Shown in pieces: positions 31,552-45,117 of a DNA stretch of 64,000 nucleotides (its first letter is position 1; every line of letters starts with the position of its first letter). The translations under genes were made by a program, and so were the position numbers. This stretch comes from Paraphysomonas bandaiensis. Taxonomy: Eukaryota > Chrysophyceae. The stretch is from positions 124,001 through 188,000 of the forward strand of contig CBFFRP010000017.1 of assembly GCA_965644295.1 (NCBI GenBank), written 5' to 3'. The notes beneath the pieces were generated by a model, which made no database searches, was not told the origin of the DNA, and was given only the letters and a program-made list of their open reading frames with translations.

Positions 31552-32817
31552 ATGCCGAGTACTGACGATAAACAAAGAGACGCTGCTGTCTTGGCGCAGT
31601 TCCGTGATGCAATTAGCCCGGAGCTGCTTTCAGCTTTGCAGGAATCAGATTGCATGCGATTTATTCGAGCTCGAAAATATGATGTTGCTAAAGCTGCTGA
31701 AATGGCTGAAAACTGGTGGAAGTGGTATCACACACCTATTTCCGGTCAAGATAATGTGACTCCTGCGAATTGCTTACGGGACCCATATCCGATGGAACAT
31801 ATTCGACAACGATTGACTCCTCATTCGAATGTGGGAGTTGATAAAGAAGGAAGGCCAATATATTGGGAAATGACTGGACTTATTTCTACTCGCTTTGCGG
31901 AATTATCTAAATACTTTAGTGTCGATGAACTTCAATTCCTACATATCCGGCAGCAGGAGTTAATGATGAAACGGCTCGAATACCTGTCTGCCAAAAGTGG
32001 AAAATCGATAGAGAAGGTAGTTTGCGTGATGAATCTTAAGGACTTGGTGTATTCTTTAGACACACAGGCATTAAAAGCATTCCATTTAACGTTGGTAATT
32101 GATCAAAATTATTACCCCGAGCGACTACAGTACTTGTTCATGATCAATGCACCGTGAGTTTCCGACTTGTGTGTATGTGATGGTGTATTAATCTGATATC
32201 TTAGATGGTTCTTCACTGCTACATGGGCAATGGTGCGGACATGGCTGGATCCTGTCACTGCAGATAAGATTAAAATTGTAGGCAGTGACTACTTGAGTAC
32301 GTTGCGAGAGCATATACCAGATTGCGAAATTCCTCCGGAACTTGGTGGTAGCTGCCAGGATTTTACGTGGCAGTATCCGTGGCCGGAGCGAACTGGGATA
32401 TCACCTTCACAACTAGGATATGTTGACGGTGAGCCAGAGGATGATGGTGAAGGCTCCGAGATTGATGAAGATGAAGATGACTGGAGTTTTCATGGTAGCT
32501 ATAGACAGTCTATATCACAGCGTGATAGACAATCAAAGAAAGCAAGTATTACAAGTATCGATCTTATACTGGGTGGGCAATTTATACGCCGGCTTGCGAA
32601 GGAGTCCCTTTTCAATAAAAGCATTTTCTATATGTTGTTCTGTGCAATATGCTTGGGTGTGTGCAGTGTATACTTTTTCACCATATGGTTATTTATGCAG
32701 AAGTATGATGCCGTGATTATGGTTTTTTCGATGACAGTGCAACTTATAGTTCTGAGTTGGATATGGACGGATTTATTACTTGTTAATCTACGCAAGCTCT
32801 TTGAATTAAATATGTAA
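31552..32817 (+). CDS. SEC14-like CRAL-TRIO lipid-transfer protein with C-terminal membrane hairpin (404 aa)
   Basis: Exons 31552-32153 and 32205-32817; the 51-nt intron starts gtgagt. The first 200 residues match the SEC14/CRAL-TRIO fold: CMRFIRARKYDVAKAAEMAE (CRAL-TRIO N-terminal helix), VDKEGRPIYWEMTGLI, VVCVMNLKDL, TLVIDQNYYPERLQYLFMIN and PWFFTATWAMVRTWLDPVTA, then KIKIVGSDYLSTLREHI and the ELGGS end motif. Such proteins exchange phosphatidylinositol or other lipids between membranes. After an acidic stretch, two hydrophobic segments (about residues 340-365 and 370-394) suggest a membrane-anchored hairpin, which is absent from classic soluble SEC14. Start: the ATG is the first in-frame Met giving a normal N-terminus. 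Confidence 0.9.
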
Positions 32818-33783
32818 TCTAATAATAAGATAGAAGATATAGATATGAAGAAACAGATATGTCTGAGTGTCCTTTGCTTAATTCTACACATAAGAAGAAA
32901 TCAAAGCATATAACAGTTAACAGAACAGCAATAATTAATTATCCATTTTTAGATCAGTATCGCACAAAGGAGTAGGTATACATTACATATATTTGATAAA
33001 TCTGTAGGCAGTAATACATACATGTTGTCTATATATTGTCCTGTTAGATTTGAACATCCGAAACAATGTTAAGGGAACGATTCTAGTGTACGGCAGAATG
33101 TACTCAGGTGCGGAGAACTCAACTTCACCTGAAGCTCACTGCATGCGATCCAAACATCAACGCAGTTTTGTGTCATGTGGATCTAATTATGCAAGCATAT
33201 GATCTCGAGGATCCAGCATGATATCCATATACAGTACTACAGCAGTATATGAATATATCTTGCGTATACTAATGCACACACTACGCTTCGTAGTGCTGTA
33301 GTTCCGCTCAGAAGAAGGCCAACCACACACAATGTATTCTGTACGTATACTAGTGAAACAACTACATCCTCCCATATCGAATCATATCTGGTCATGATGC
33401 TCTGATTGGTATACAATACTTGTGGAAATTATCTGGAATCTTTTTCAGTGGCGGTTTGACAGTTAGATTCCGTATTTTTTTTGGAATAGCATTACAAAAA
33501 AACACGCACCCCTCTCACAATCCCGCCAACATCCCATACAGGCATACATACGCTACTACATCATCTGGATCGTACATCTGCTCGCCAACAGAAGGGACCA
33601 CCTCCGAGACAGAGAGGAGGGTAGAGATACTTACATTCTCAACTGCTGACCACGATTAAATTCACATTATATTGTATTGCTTCGTAAGAAGCCATTGAAT
33701 TGTGTGTGTGGTCTATCATCGAGGGTCACCCTCTTGACTCCCCAGTCTCTCTGTTGTAGTATTTTTTATTGTATATTGTGGAA
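32818..33783. other. Intergenic, no gene seen
   Basis: AT-rich with short frames only. It presumably contains the promoter of the following receptor gene. An A/T-slippery patch (gtattttttttgg, acaaaaaaacac) is at 33473-33503. Confidence 0.5.
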
Positions 33784-36700
33784 ATGTTTCTTGCGGCTTT
33801 AATTCTCTATACCATTAAATCCTGTCATGCGGACGGTATTATTTCCTGTATTGATATGTATATGTTTAGTAATATGTTTGCGCAGGTGCGGATATGTACT
33901 TCGATTTCAGCGATGGCTTAAGTGGACTCGACTTCAGTTTTGATTTCAGCGGAATCGATTTCAGTGGTGACTTCTCACTCGACGAATCTTTCCTTTTCGA
34001 TTCTATGCAGTACCCAACTATGTTCCCGTCTCACTACTCCTTTGACTTTAGCCATTCCACTGATTTTTCAGAGTTTTCAGAGGAGTTTTCTGCCGCTTAT
34101 TCACATGAGATTTTCAGCTCTGTCACTGACACCCATTACCCAACTCCTTTTCCAACTTCTTTCCCCACTGTGAATCCCACATTGAGCCCTACTCTGATAC
34201 CCACAGTCAGCCCTACTCTCACACCCACACTGAATCCTACTCTCACACCCACAGTGAACCCTACTCTCACACCCACAGCTTTGCCAACTCGAGAAGGTGA
34301 GACTCTCCGTCCCACGGCCTCCCCAACTGTGCTTCCCTCTGGACGACCTTCTTTTACTCCCACGTCTGCACCGACTCTTTCTGTTGGCACAGTGTGGAAA
34401 GAGGCTATTGACACTTTCCTTTCGAAATACCCTTCACAAGGATCAAAGCGCTCTGTGTACACAGGAATTTACGACGGTGTGGCCAATGAAGACGTCGTCG
34501 GAGGGTGCAGCGATTTAACTGTGTTTATCGCTGACGACGTGAGAACTAAACTTATTACTGATACAGTTATTCGGCTTACTCTTGCATCTACCGACTCCCC
34601 TTATGATCCTATTAATGCCTCAACACTTGTTTGCGAAGGAAGTCGCGAATCTAACGTTGATGACTTAGATGCTATAATTGCTGCTCTCACCAATGAAACA
34701 GCAGGTGCTGATACGGCGGAAACCTACTTGTGTAACAACACCGAGTGGGTTGTTGGCTCCTGCTCCACCGGTCATCCTGCGCTTTGCGTGGGGTGCACTA
34801 ATCCTTGCACCACTACTTCGCGGGACTACAGTGTGACGTGCTCGTCAGCAGATGACACAAGTGCAATGAACCTCCTAATCATGGACTTTGATGTGCTTTT
34901 TGTTGCTCCATCTATAGATTCCATTGTGTTGTTGCCGAATGAAACTTCTATTACTGCCCAGATCACTGTGTCGGCTGCAGAAGGGAGCCTGGTATGTGCT
35001 GCTTACCCTACCTCAGAAAGTTTTGTCCCGTCTAGTGTTAGTACATTGCAAGTTCAGGGTGACTTCATCAGTGCTGAGTCGACTTCATTGGAATATGTTA
35101 TTGACAACCTGAGAGCTGCGACTTCATATGACGTCTATTGTGGTACAGCATCAACTTTGAATACTCCTATGGAAGTGGGTGACGTTTTGGCCACTCTAAC
35201 AACGACGAAAACCCTTTGTTGCCGCGTTTTGAGCGTTGATTTGGCGTCGACTTCGTTCACGGACGACGAAGATGTGGCGGGGGCCTTAGTTTTAGATGTA
35301 GGTATTCGTCCTACCAGTCTCACTGTCACTATCACTACGCAATATAGCACCAGCGCAATGGGGAGCACCTCAACCGTTGCCGTGTTTTCTCCTACGTCAC
35401 GTACCTTCACTGCGTCCGTTGCCAGTACTGCGAGCATGGCCTATAAGCGAAGCGCTGTGGGATACTACACTCTGACTGCCTCCCTCTCGGGTACATCTGC
35501 AGGAGACTATGAGGTGGTTTACTCCCTAGGTAACTCATTCACAGTTAACTCTTCAACCGTTGAGCCTCCCCCCCCTGTCCTCTCGTCAGCGCGATTTTCC
35601 AATAGTGGGAACAAAATAACTGTCCGATTCAGCTCAGCCACTAACAGAGCGGGAGCATTTAACATCCTTTCTAAATGCCATAATGTGTTTTCGGTAGCGG
35701 GTATTTCCTCCAAAACTCTGTGTGTATGGTTGAGCGACACTGTAGTTGATGTGTTTGTTGCCGGAAACAGCGGGCCTTCCGTAGGAGGGTCACTGACACT
35801 AATGACTAATACAATCAAAGCCAAGTGCACTATCTCTGCAGGGTGTTCCTCTTGGAAGTATAGCCCAAGCACATCAGTTAATATTTTAACTGCTCTTTCT
35901 CCAATTTCCCCTTCGGTATCCATAGCAGGACCAACTGAAATTGGCGCATGCGATGCCCTAACATTTGATATTGCGAGCTCCACTGGATCTGGGGGGCGAC
36001 AATGGAAGTCCGTGACGTTTTCCGTTGTAGGAACCGATGCTAGCAGAACTTCTATCGCCACTTTTCTAGGAACAGTAACTGACTATAGTAGGGCTATTAC
36101 AGTTTCCAACTCGCTTATGGTTCCTGGCAATGCTTACACCATAGCTGTTCGCATGTGTAATTTCTTGGATTCTTGTGGTCAAGACTCTCTATCCTACGTT
36201 ATATCTACTTCTCAAAATGTTCCAGTGGTGCGTCTAAATAGTGATAAGTTAAGCACAACCGAGCGCTCCAAATCTCTATCTATTTCAGGCGAAGCGTTTT
36301 CCAAGTCGTGCTCTGGAAGCAAGGACAGCTCTGGGCTGACGTACTCGTGGAGTATTTACAAAGATAATGCTCTTCTGGTCGATAACGCATTCAAGTCAAC
36401 ATCTGTGGATACTGCAGTTTTCCTCCTTCCTCCTTACACTCTTGCCGTCAACGCTATATATGAGGTAGTGTTAACTGTTCGGCATAGCGTATCCCGTAAA
36501 TACTCAAGTGCCTCCACGACAGTAGCTGTTGAAGTTGGTGATGTGATTGCAGTTATTGACAAGGCATCAGCCTTTGGTTTAAGAGTCTCAGACACTGTGA
36601 CAATAGACGCATCCTCCAGTTATGATGAGGACTACAGCGATGTCACTGGGACCGCAGCTGGGCTGACTTACTCGTTTTCATGCGTACGTGTGTCTCCGAC

Positions 36701-39700
36701 ATATGACGAGGACTGTGGCTTGAACATCACCACTTCGACCACAGCTATTACTCTCGCTGTTCCATCACAAAACATCTCGTATGTCGATTCGGTTCACGAA
36801 ATAACTGTATTCGTTTCCCATTCCGCGTCTTCAAGGACGGCACAGATTTCTACAGAGGTGACTATCCTTGAGTCTCTCGCCGCTTTGGTGTCACTGTCAT
36901 CTGCTAGTGGTACACGTGTTAACCCATCCTCGAAGTTGGTGCTACAGGGAACAGTAGAGTACCCCAATGCCGGATCGTCTGTGTGGTCTGTAGACGACAC
37001 ATCGCTGGCTCTATCTTCTGTCGCTCTCTCTCCTATAACTAAAGTCATACCCAGCCCGGGTGCACCAACTGGGCGAATTCAGGTCAGCCTTGTATTGCCC
37101 AAGAACATTCTAGCAGAGCAGTCTACGTATACATTCTCGCTAACTGTTTCCATGAGTACCGGTCATGTAAGCACCGCCAAGTTTGAGATATCTACGAATA
37201 GTCCTCCGCTAGTGGGCGAGTTCAATGTTGATCCTTTAAATGGTACCGAATTCAGTACCGAATTCCTGTTTTTTACATCACAATGGGAAGATAGTGATCT
37301 TCCACTGACGTACGAGTTCAGTCATTATGCCTCAGGTGAGATATCTCAGTTTCGCCCGCGCAAGAGACTGAGCTACGCCACTTCTAAACTTCCAGCTGGC
37401 CGCACCTCAACATCTACGTACTCGGCACGGGTGTATGTCTACGATGTTCTTGATGGTGTATCCACTACCACCACGGAAGTTATGGTACTTGATAACACGA
37501 ATATTACTACTTCAGATCTTTCAAACGACTTAGCACAAAATCTAGCTGCAGGTAGCACCACAGCCATCTCCAGCAGTGCTTCTGTGGTATCCAGCATTAT
37601 CAATTTTGTAGAATGCAGCGGCGCCCCCAACTGTTTCGATTTAAACAGAAGAAATTGCTCCCAAGTTCAGGACACTTGTGGTGAGTGTTTGTCTGGTTAT
37701 GTCGGTGAAAGTGGCGACAAAAATTCGCCATGTGTATCTGAGACGCGGAGGAGACTCATTTCCACTGTAGCTACGACGTGTATTGTGGACACGGATTGCA
37801 ACTCAGATATGTTTGAGGTGTGCTCAGCAGGAGAGTGCGTTGTTGCTTCTAAAACTTGTGAGAGTGACTGTTCCGGAAATGGTGTATGCCAGTTTGTCAG
37901 TGCCTATATTGTTGACGATTCAGATCCCCATTACCATGTAGCAACGTGCGATATACTGGATTCAGGTTGTTTTGCTATGTGTGAATGCGTCAGTGGTTTC
38001 GCCGGGTCTTATTGCCAGTATACAGAGGCGGGTTATATAAACTCACAGGCGATCCGCCAGCTGCTTGTGGAGGCCTATGAGTCTCTCGTGGCCACTCAGA
38101 ACCCATCCAGCGACGTAGTTATTTCGTGGATTAGTGGTCTGGTGGCCGTATCCAAAAGTTCAGAGGATATGTCTGATGAGACCAAAGCACTCATGATTGA
38201 AGTAGCTCAAGATGTTATTGACGTCGCAACTACACTTAATTTGCCCTACGAAGACATTGCAGGCATTGAGCAGCTGTTAGGACTTACTCTACCGGTGGTA
38301 GGTTCAAGTGGACGCCGGCGTCTGACACCCGAAGCTGATGCTTTGGCGCTTCTTAAGGCATTTGCACAATTCATTATTGATGACATTGTTGTTGGGCAGA
38401 GTGCTGTTGAAGTCATCTCTGATTTATTTCGCATTTCTGCGAATTCGTATGATGGCTTGAGTGACACGACGACGTTTTCCCCCCAATCTGTGATTGAAGT
38501 TTTGGCCGGAACGGATTCCCACAGTGTCTCTCTTCCAGCGGATCAGGACGGCGGAGCCTTCAAACTACTTCTCACAGAAGTACTAGTCTCGGTATATTCG
38601 AGCACCTCTAGTAACCTCGTTCAATCTGTACCACTAACGATGTCATTCGACCGATCCCTTTGCGATACCGCTGCCAGTAACCTCAGCACGTGCTCCTTCA
38701 ATATCACTCTACAAAATTTTGAGTTTGGTGAGCACGTGGTTGATGAGTGGAAAGAGTACACAACTGAGTGCTATAGCGGTTTGGTTAAAAATCACACGTA
38801 CTCCTGCCCATCGGGGGAAAATCTTGTTGTGGAGTGCGATGGTGTATACCATGGGTACTTAATATCTCCTTGTCCAACACATGTAGCGACCTCGCAGTGC
38901 TCGTCATTGGGAGCTTTTACAGGGCAGTGTGAAGTGATTTCTTTTACGGAGGACATCACAACCTGCCGCTGTAGCCTCCCAGGTACAGCAGATCCCCTCG
39001 AAGCTGAGTATACTTCGACTGCTAGCTCCACTCTTGAGTACCACGCTTCTACCAGAGCGCCGTATACGAGCTCAAGTGATGATGCCTCACAGTCGTGGGC
39101 CGTACTGATATGTACCATGGCAACTATTGGAGTTACAATGATTGCTGGAGGTTTTGTTAGTTTCCGTTCCCCTAATGAAGGTGAGAGCAAGGTGGCCCCG
39201 GCATTGAATGAGTTCCAACTTGTTGACCGCTCGCTTCCTGATATTTATCAAAGTAAGCCACTTGTGGCGCTCATTGCGTATGAATTATGCTATCGCCATC
39301 GCTGGTTACAGCTTGTGTTCGACGACTATCGTAGAGTGGTTCGAATCTTGTCTCTCTTTATGAATGTCATGGTTGTGTTTTTCTTGGAGTCTTTAGTGTA
39401 TAATTACGCCGATAACAGAGAGAATAACTGTGAGGATGAAACCTCTAAATCAGACTGCGAACGCGAAAAGTCCTTTCTTGGAATGGGAGATTCCATGTGT
39501 CGCTGGAGTACCAGCAATGACACGTGTTATTTCAAGGACCCAGACAACGATTTTTTGCGCATTCTTTTCTGTGCCGTTTTTGTAGCTGTTCTTACTGTAC
39601 CGTGCTACATTCTGATTGATATTCTCGTAGTTCATGTAATGTTTGGTGACTCCACTGAAAGGGGCAACGTATCACCCGCTCCAAATGGTAGGTCTGCTAC

Positions 39701-40910
39701 TGCAGTGACTGCGCCAGTCAAGTCGCTTGACGAAGAATTTGAGGAGATGACGTCTGCGATTCAGTTGCACGGTGCCGTGCTGGATACGTCTGCCAAAGTT
39801 GAATTCGAAGGTAGTACGTATATCAATTTCTTATTAAGCTGATTTTGTTATATAGATGCGTGGAGACCTGTGAACAAGTTACTGCTATCAGACAGTAAAG
39901 ATGCTGCCATGGATGAAATTGCATTTTTTGGTTCTGGAAAGCTCTCTTCGATGGAGTGTAGGAGTCGACTCGTGTTCCTCTTTTTGCGTGATTTCTTGGT
40001 CGGAAGTGTGCTGCAAATAGTCAGCTCTAAGGATCGAAGAGACAACAAAAAGCAAAGTGTTGTCGGAGTACACTGGAAGGCAGCTGGGTGGGTGTTGTAT
40101 GTCTGTGCAAATGCAGGCATGTTCTGCTACATTATCATTTTTGCTGTTAATGAAGATAGACCGCGACAGCGTGCCTGGGTATTCACGTATTTTGCATACC
40201 TTATAATGGATATTTTCTTGGTAAGCGTGTTTTTCGTACTCTGGACCCATGTGTGTATACCCTTGGCAGCATCTAAGCCAGTCCAGCTAGCACGTGAAAA
40301 CCTTGTACGCATCATATTGGATCTCCAGTCATCGGATCGTCCCCCTTCCACGTTCAATGCTGCCAAATATCTCTTCACATCACATCGCGTCGCATCGGCA
40401 CTGACCAGTGTAGAGGAGCAGAGTGTCGTGATGCGGTTCGGCACAGTATGGCCCAAGACTTATTTTGAGTCGCAGCGCGTGGTCCTCCCTGGTACACATT
40501 CCAAACCGCTGGGTTGGTTTTATAGCATAGCGGCGGCCTGCGTAGCTATGCCTCTGTTTGTCCACGACTTTGTTGTAAGTCTTATACTCACTGCTGGGAT
40601 TGGATACATCGCGATATTGCACGTACATCTCTTCAGAGTCAATCCTGGGTATGTGGTCATCCCCGCTGCCGGTGTGATAGCTCTTGTTTTCATCTTGGGA
40701 ATTGTGTATGGCGCTGCGAGATACCCTGATGTTGCTTCACCTGCTGTACAACCCGCTCCAGCGGTACAGACTGTCCAACCACATACTTCAGCTCCTGAGG
40801 AGCAACTTGTTGTATCTGATTCTCCGGGTGAGTTGTTGGGATCGGAATCAACTAAAAGTCAAGATGCTCCCAGACGGGCGGAGAGCACAGATGCCCATCT
40901 GGGGGCTTAG
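33784..40910 (+). CDS. Giant REJ/EGF-domain multi-pass surface protein (2343 aa, 3 exons)
   Basis: Exons 33784-33835, 33886-39810, 39856-40910 (introns 50 and 45 nt); the first exon supplies the start MFLAALILYTIKSCHADG, a signal peptide. Then follow a region dense in Asp-Phe-Ser units (FDFSG, IDFSGDFS; residues 20-110) and a Pro-Thr repeat linker (about 102-181, xPTxxPTxxPT). A long beta-rich ectodomain contains a REJ-like signature (CDALTFDIASSTGSGGRQWK, near 706). Cys-rich EGF-type modules lie near 1260-1370 (CSGNGVC, CECVSGFAGSYC), with a possible GPS-like CRC site before the first TM helix near 1755. About seven further hydrophobic segments follow, ending in a cytosolic tail. The architecture resembles polycystin-1/REJ proteins without a recognisable cation-channel (PKD2) domain. 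The role is probably adhesion or mechano/signal reception, by inference. Confidence 0.8.
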
Positions 40911-43196
40911 TTGCATAGCACTATGATGTGCTTAATATACACATTTACTCTAACATATGCGTCATTTATGTAGTACTCATAGATGGCATAGTTCAATAAT
41001 ATTTCAAAATATAATATGATTGTAGAGATAAGGATTGAAATGCAAAAAATAAAACTAATTTATACTGTTTTGTGATAATATATATATAATGATACCGTTC
41101 AACATAATACTGCACAGTGCACAGTGTATCTGTGATCAGAACCAAAAATGGAATATACGTATGTTTCAGCTGCGGATTGATAATATTCTTCTATATTGGT
41201 GCACTGTTGTTGATTAAACATGTTGTATTCATTACATGATTGTGGCTGTAACAGAGCTGTGTAAGCGAGAAGCGAGGTATGTGATTTTAACCGATAGAAG
41301 TTGTATATATTATCAGATAGTATTATCGTAAACATAGTTCTACATACATTATTATTGTACATTAGCACTTTATTTTAGATTCGCATTTCACTATTTTATT
41401 TAACATACATACTGTTTTTGTCACTTTGGGTGAGTAACCAGAGAAACCACCAGTTCAACCAATGCATAATATTATATCAGGATATTATTATATATTATAT
41501 GGCAGACACATATACAAATTGCTTTACATTTTTCCAGATTTCATATTTTTATCTCGATTTTAAATGAATTTATTGAAAACGGTTGTACTAATTTGACTCT
41601 TAATGAGTTCTTTGTTCTAATTAGTATATCTATACTAAAACAAATATAAATTACTTTTGAAGATCTTGCGTTCCAAGAAGCAAATTATAAAGAGTCTTGT
41701 AGGCATATATAGACTCTGAATGAGGAAGAGTGTATTACATTTTAAATTATTTCTAAAATATGGCAGGTGATATAGTTATATATTTATCCACGGGTAATAT
41801 AAGGAGGCCATATATCCTCCCGTGCTTAATTTTGAAACGAGGACGAAAAGTTCCAAATTTTAATTTTGACAAGGAATGATACTCCTTATTTCTTAGAGTA
41901 GTTTAAATATCAGCTTTATCATCATGATTTTGAAACCCTAATATTTTGCCTCATTCCGAGGGTGTGCCCTACTTCGTAGTAAAAAGTGCTAGTGCTGATT
42001 AGTTAATAAAATCTCAGCGTACTCTTTGTGCATCGGCACCAAGCAAGCTCTAGCTAGAGATCTACACTGTACTTGCACAAAAACCCAAGCATTCTAGAGG
42101 ACAGGGACCCGGCCAATGTCACGCTAGGCCTATACTGAGTCGCTATTGTATAGCTATTATTTGTAGCTTACTTGCTGTTAGAGGAAGTAGAGGTGACTAA
42201 CATCATTAGGAAAACAAATGAAAAATCTGTCCCAACCAAGTATCGAAGCTGAATGTCTTTTTTCCGGTGCTATGAGCGCTCTGTGTTGAACTCAATTCAG
42301 TTAAAGGAAACACTTTTTCGAGACAATATATTAAGCTACAACCAACTCCTATATGCACGTACTTGAAGTCTATCGCAAGTAGCTACCCTCCTGTATATTC
42401 TATGCTGCAATGAAGTACAGAACCTACATAACTACAAAGAAGTAGCTATAAAGTATACAAAGAAACTGAAATTATAGTAGCTGTTAGAGATATGATTTGT
42501 AGAATAAATTTTGGTGTTGGTGATTGATGTATTAAGTATTTCCACAAAATCACAGTGCTACAGTACAATTTCTCTAGGATATCTCTCCAAACAGAATTAA
42601 GTCAGCTTTGTGCTACTACATGTATAATTAAACACAAATCGGGGATAATGCATTACCAAGGTGGAGGACAGGATTAGGAATGTAGTCATCAAAATGAAGT
42701 ACAGATGATTTGGGAAGAATGATAGAGCACAGGCAATAATGAACTCGAGTAACATAAACGTTTTGGACATACATACCTACTGTCCTTCGGAAAAAGAGAA
42801 AGTAAGTTCGACTAGATAGATGATTATTTCATCTAAAATAATCTGCATAAGCATGATACTTCGGTTCTGGTTTCTACATCTCTTAGTTTGAATACATTAC
42901 ACTTCTTACTTTGGTATAAAGTGAAAGCGTTTGGAGTTACACAGTTAGTATATAAATAGGTTTCTATTGTATATCATTTAAGGTACTTTCGTCTCACAAT
43001 TTCTCGCTATATACCGCATACCTCAATATGATTTAAAAACATAATCCACAAAATTTCGAGTGTACTACGCATAGTTATGAGCTCCACATAAATAGTACAT
43101 GATGATATAACTACTGTCATATAGAATTGCTGTAGTATGCATACCCTGAATCACAGATAAAAGAATTTAAACATTTGCACACCATACCAGCTTGAC
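40911..43196. other. 2.3-kb AT-rich intergenic region
   Basis: Separates the 3' ends of two convergent genes. I see only short frames, no repeat longer than a few tens of bases and no RNA gene that I can support. Confidence 0.5.
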
Positions 43197-45117
43197 TTAG
43201 GGAACTGTAGGGTCACGATGCTCCACAGTGAAATCGTCGATAGACATCGACGCACGGGTGATGGAGTAGTGTAGCACAGTATTGTAAAACATTTTGAACT
43301 CCTCGAAATCAATTTTACCATCGCTTGACATATCCATCGCTGAAAATACTTCATCAATGTTATGTCCACTCTTATCCATCTGTGCTATTAGTGGCACATA
43401 AAACTCGTCCTGAAGTAAACATCCCATAACGATTTTTAGCTCCTCCTTAGTGATGTACCCCTTTTCTTCGATATCGAATATGTTGAAATACAGCCGCGCA
43501 GCTTCTTCGCCTTCCTGTGGTACAGCAGCCACCTCTTCCTCCGGTCGAAATGCCAACATCGTTAGTAGAAAATCTTTGGGATTTATCGTCCCTTTGCCGC
43601 GAGAATCGAAAATAGAAAAAACCTGCGGAGTAGCAAGCTCATGCAGACCACACTGATGTATAACCATCTCAAACGTCGCATAGTCTATTTCATAGGCATC
43701 GCTCGCTGCGTCAACATCCATATCCTCAGTCACTGACATTGAATCTGGTCCCCCGCTCTCACTCGAAGAAAACAAGGCGGCAGACTTCTTCGCCATACTT
43801 CCCATGACTACAGTTTTTAGAACTTTTAGTTTATTACGGAAGGCTAATAGCATATCATTAGAGCTGTTGCCACTTCCACTGCTCATATCAGCTTTCCTAT
43901 AATACAGACCAGGGGATGTGGGTGTGTCGTGAGGGATACGAGGGAGTGCTGAGCGGGTCGCATTTTCTCTGGCCTCGTGTCTACGCTTGTTGCGTTCATA
44001 TCTTCGCTGCTGTTTCTCCAGCACAGGTAGTACCATTTTGAGACTATCTCTACGGAATTTATTTCCTTCTGTAATATTATTTTCTATAAAGAATGTCTTC
44101 ATCTTCTGACGCAAACCAAGATGTTTGATTCTAAGGAGGTAGTCGGATCCGAGGTTCATATCTGGAGCAGCAACAGTGGTCACCCATGGATGGTTCAATA
44201 TCTGTTCAGACGTAGCTCTCTGAGCTGGGTCTTTGACCAATATTCGTGCGACTAGATCCTTGGCTGCCTCCGATATACCCTCCCACCCCACCCCCGCCAT
44301 TGGGAAGTACGTACCATTGACAATTTGCTGTGGATGTTTAGGGTGAAATGGCGCCAGACCACTCAACATGCAGTAGAGACACACCCCAGCTTGCCATATG
44401 TCGCTTGCCGGAGAGTAGACTTTATGTATAAGTGATTCTGGAGCTACAAATCCTGGTGTACCGTGCACCGAAGAGCTTTTGTGATAAGCCTGATCCGGCT
44501 GCAGTCGCACCATCATTCCAAAGTCAATAAGTTTGACTGCGGAACCAGGCAGCTTGCTCGTGAGCATAACATTTTCAAGCTTCAAATCCCTGAGTAATAC
44601 TTAGAAGTGAGTTAAAACAATGCCCCTAGTAATGCATACCGATGTATGAATCCCATATCGTGACAGCTCTTGAGAGCGAGGACAATTCCTCTGAATATGT
44701 GGGCGATATCTTTCTCAGATATTGCATCAGTATTGTCGAGTTTGTCGAAGAGCTCACCACCCTCCAAAAGCTCCATGACAATACATGGGTAGCTTCTGCG
44801 GTACTGTTTTCCAGGAACGATTCCTCTTGGGGGATCCATGAACACAGCCTCCAGCTGCACGATACCCATAACACCTTTCAACGACTGCAGGAGCTCAATC
44901 TCTGCTGCAATATCAGCTTCTTTCGGCTCCCTCTGAGTGTATCCGAAGAATTTAAGAGCAACGGCTCTATCGGCGCATGATTTCCACTTCGCAGCATACA
45001 CTTTACCAGCTCCACCTTCCTCATAGCGTTATGTATACATACACACATGTACATACAGGTACCTTGCTGGATGTAGTTAGTGACTAAGAAATCGTGAGGA
45101 GAGGCAGTGGAAGTCAT
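43197..45117 (-). CDS. Calcium-dependent protein kinase (CDPK-like), 607 aa, 3 exons
   Basis: Exons on the minus strand: 45117-45063, 45015-44640, 44589-43197; introns 47 and 50 nt. The Ser/Thr kinase domain starts almost at the N-terminus: QGGAGKV glycine loop (19-24), VALKFF lysine (40), HRDLKLEN (143-150), DFGMM (166), APES (193-196) and SDIWQAGVCLYCMLSG. After an unusually long linker (about 290-440, with basic RRYERNKRRHEAR), three EF-hand loops are seen: DSRGKGTINPKD (472-483), DIEEKGYITKEE (516-527) and DMSSDGKIDFEE (563-574). A fourth, near 545-556 (AQMDKSGHNIDE), looks degenerate. There is no N-terminal Gly2 for myristoylation. Ca2+ binding by the C-terminal lobe would activate the kinase, as in the CDPK family. 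Confidence 0.9.

Noticed and set aside
34136-34462. 108-aa antisense frame of VGxxVGVRVG repeats
   Set aside because: Mirror of the Pro-Thr repeat linker on the coding strand.
38792-40456. Antisense frames of 90-132 aa under the receptor gene
   Set aside because: No own signals; the sense strand has continuous, spliced, feature-rich coding text.
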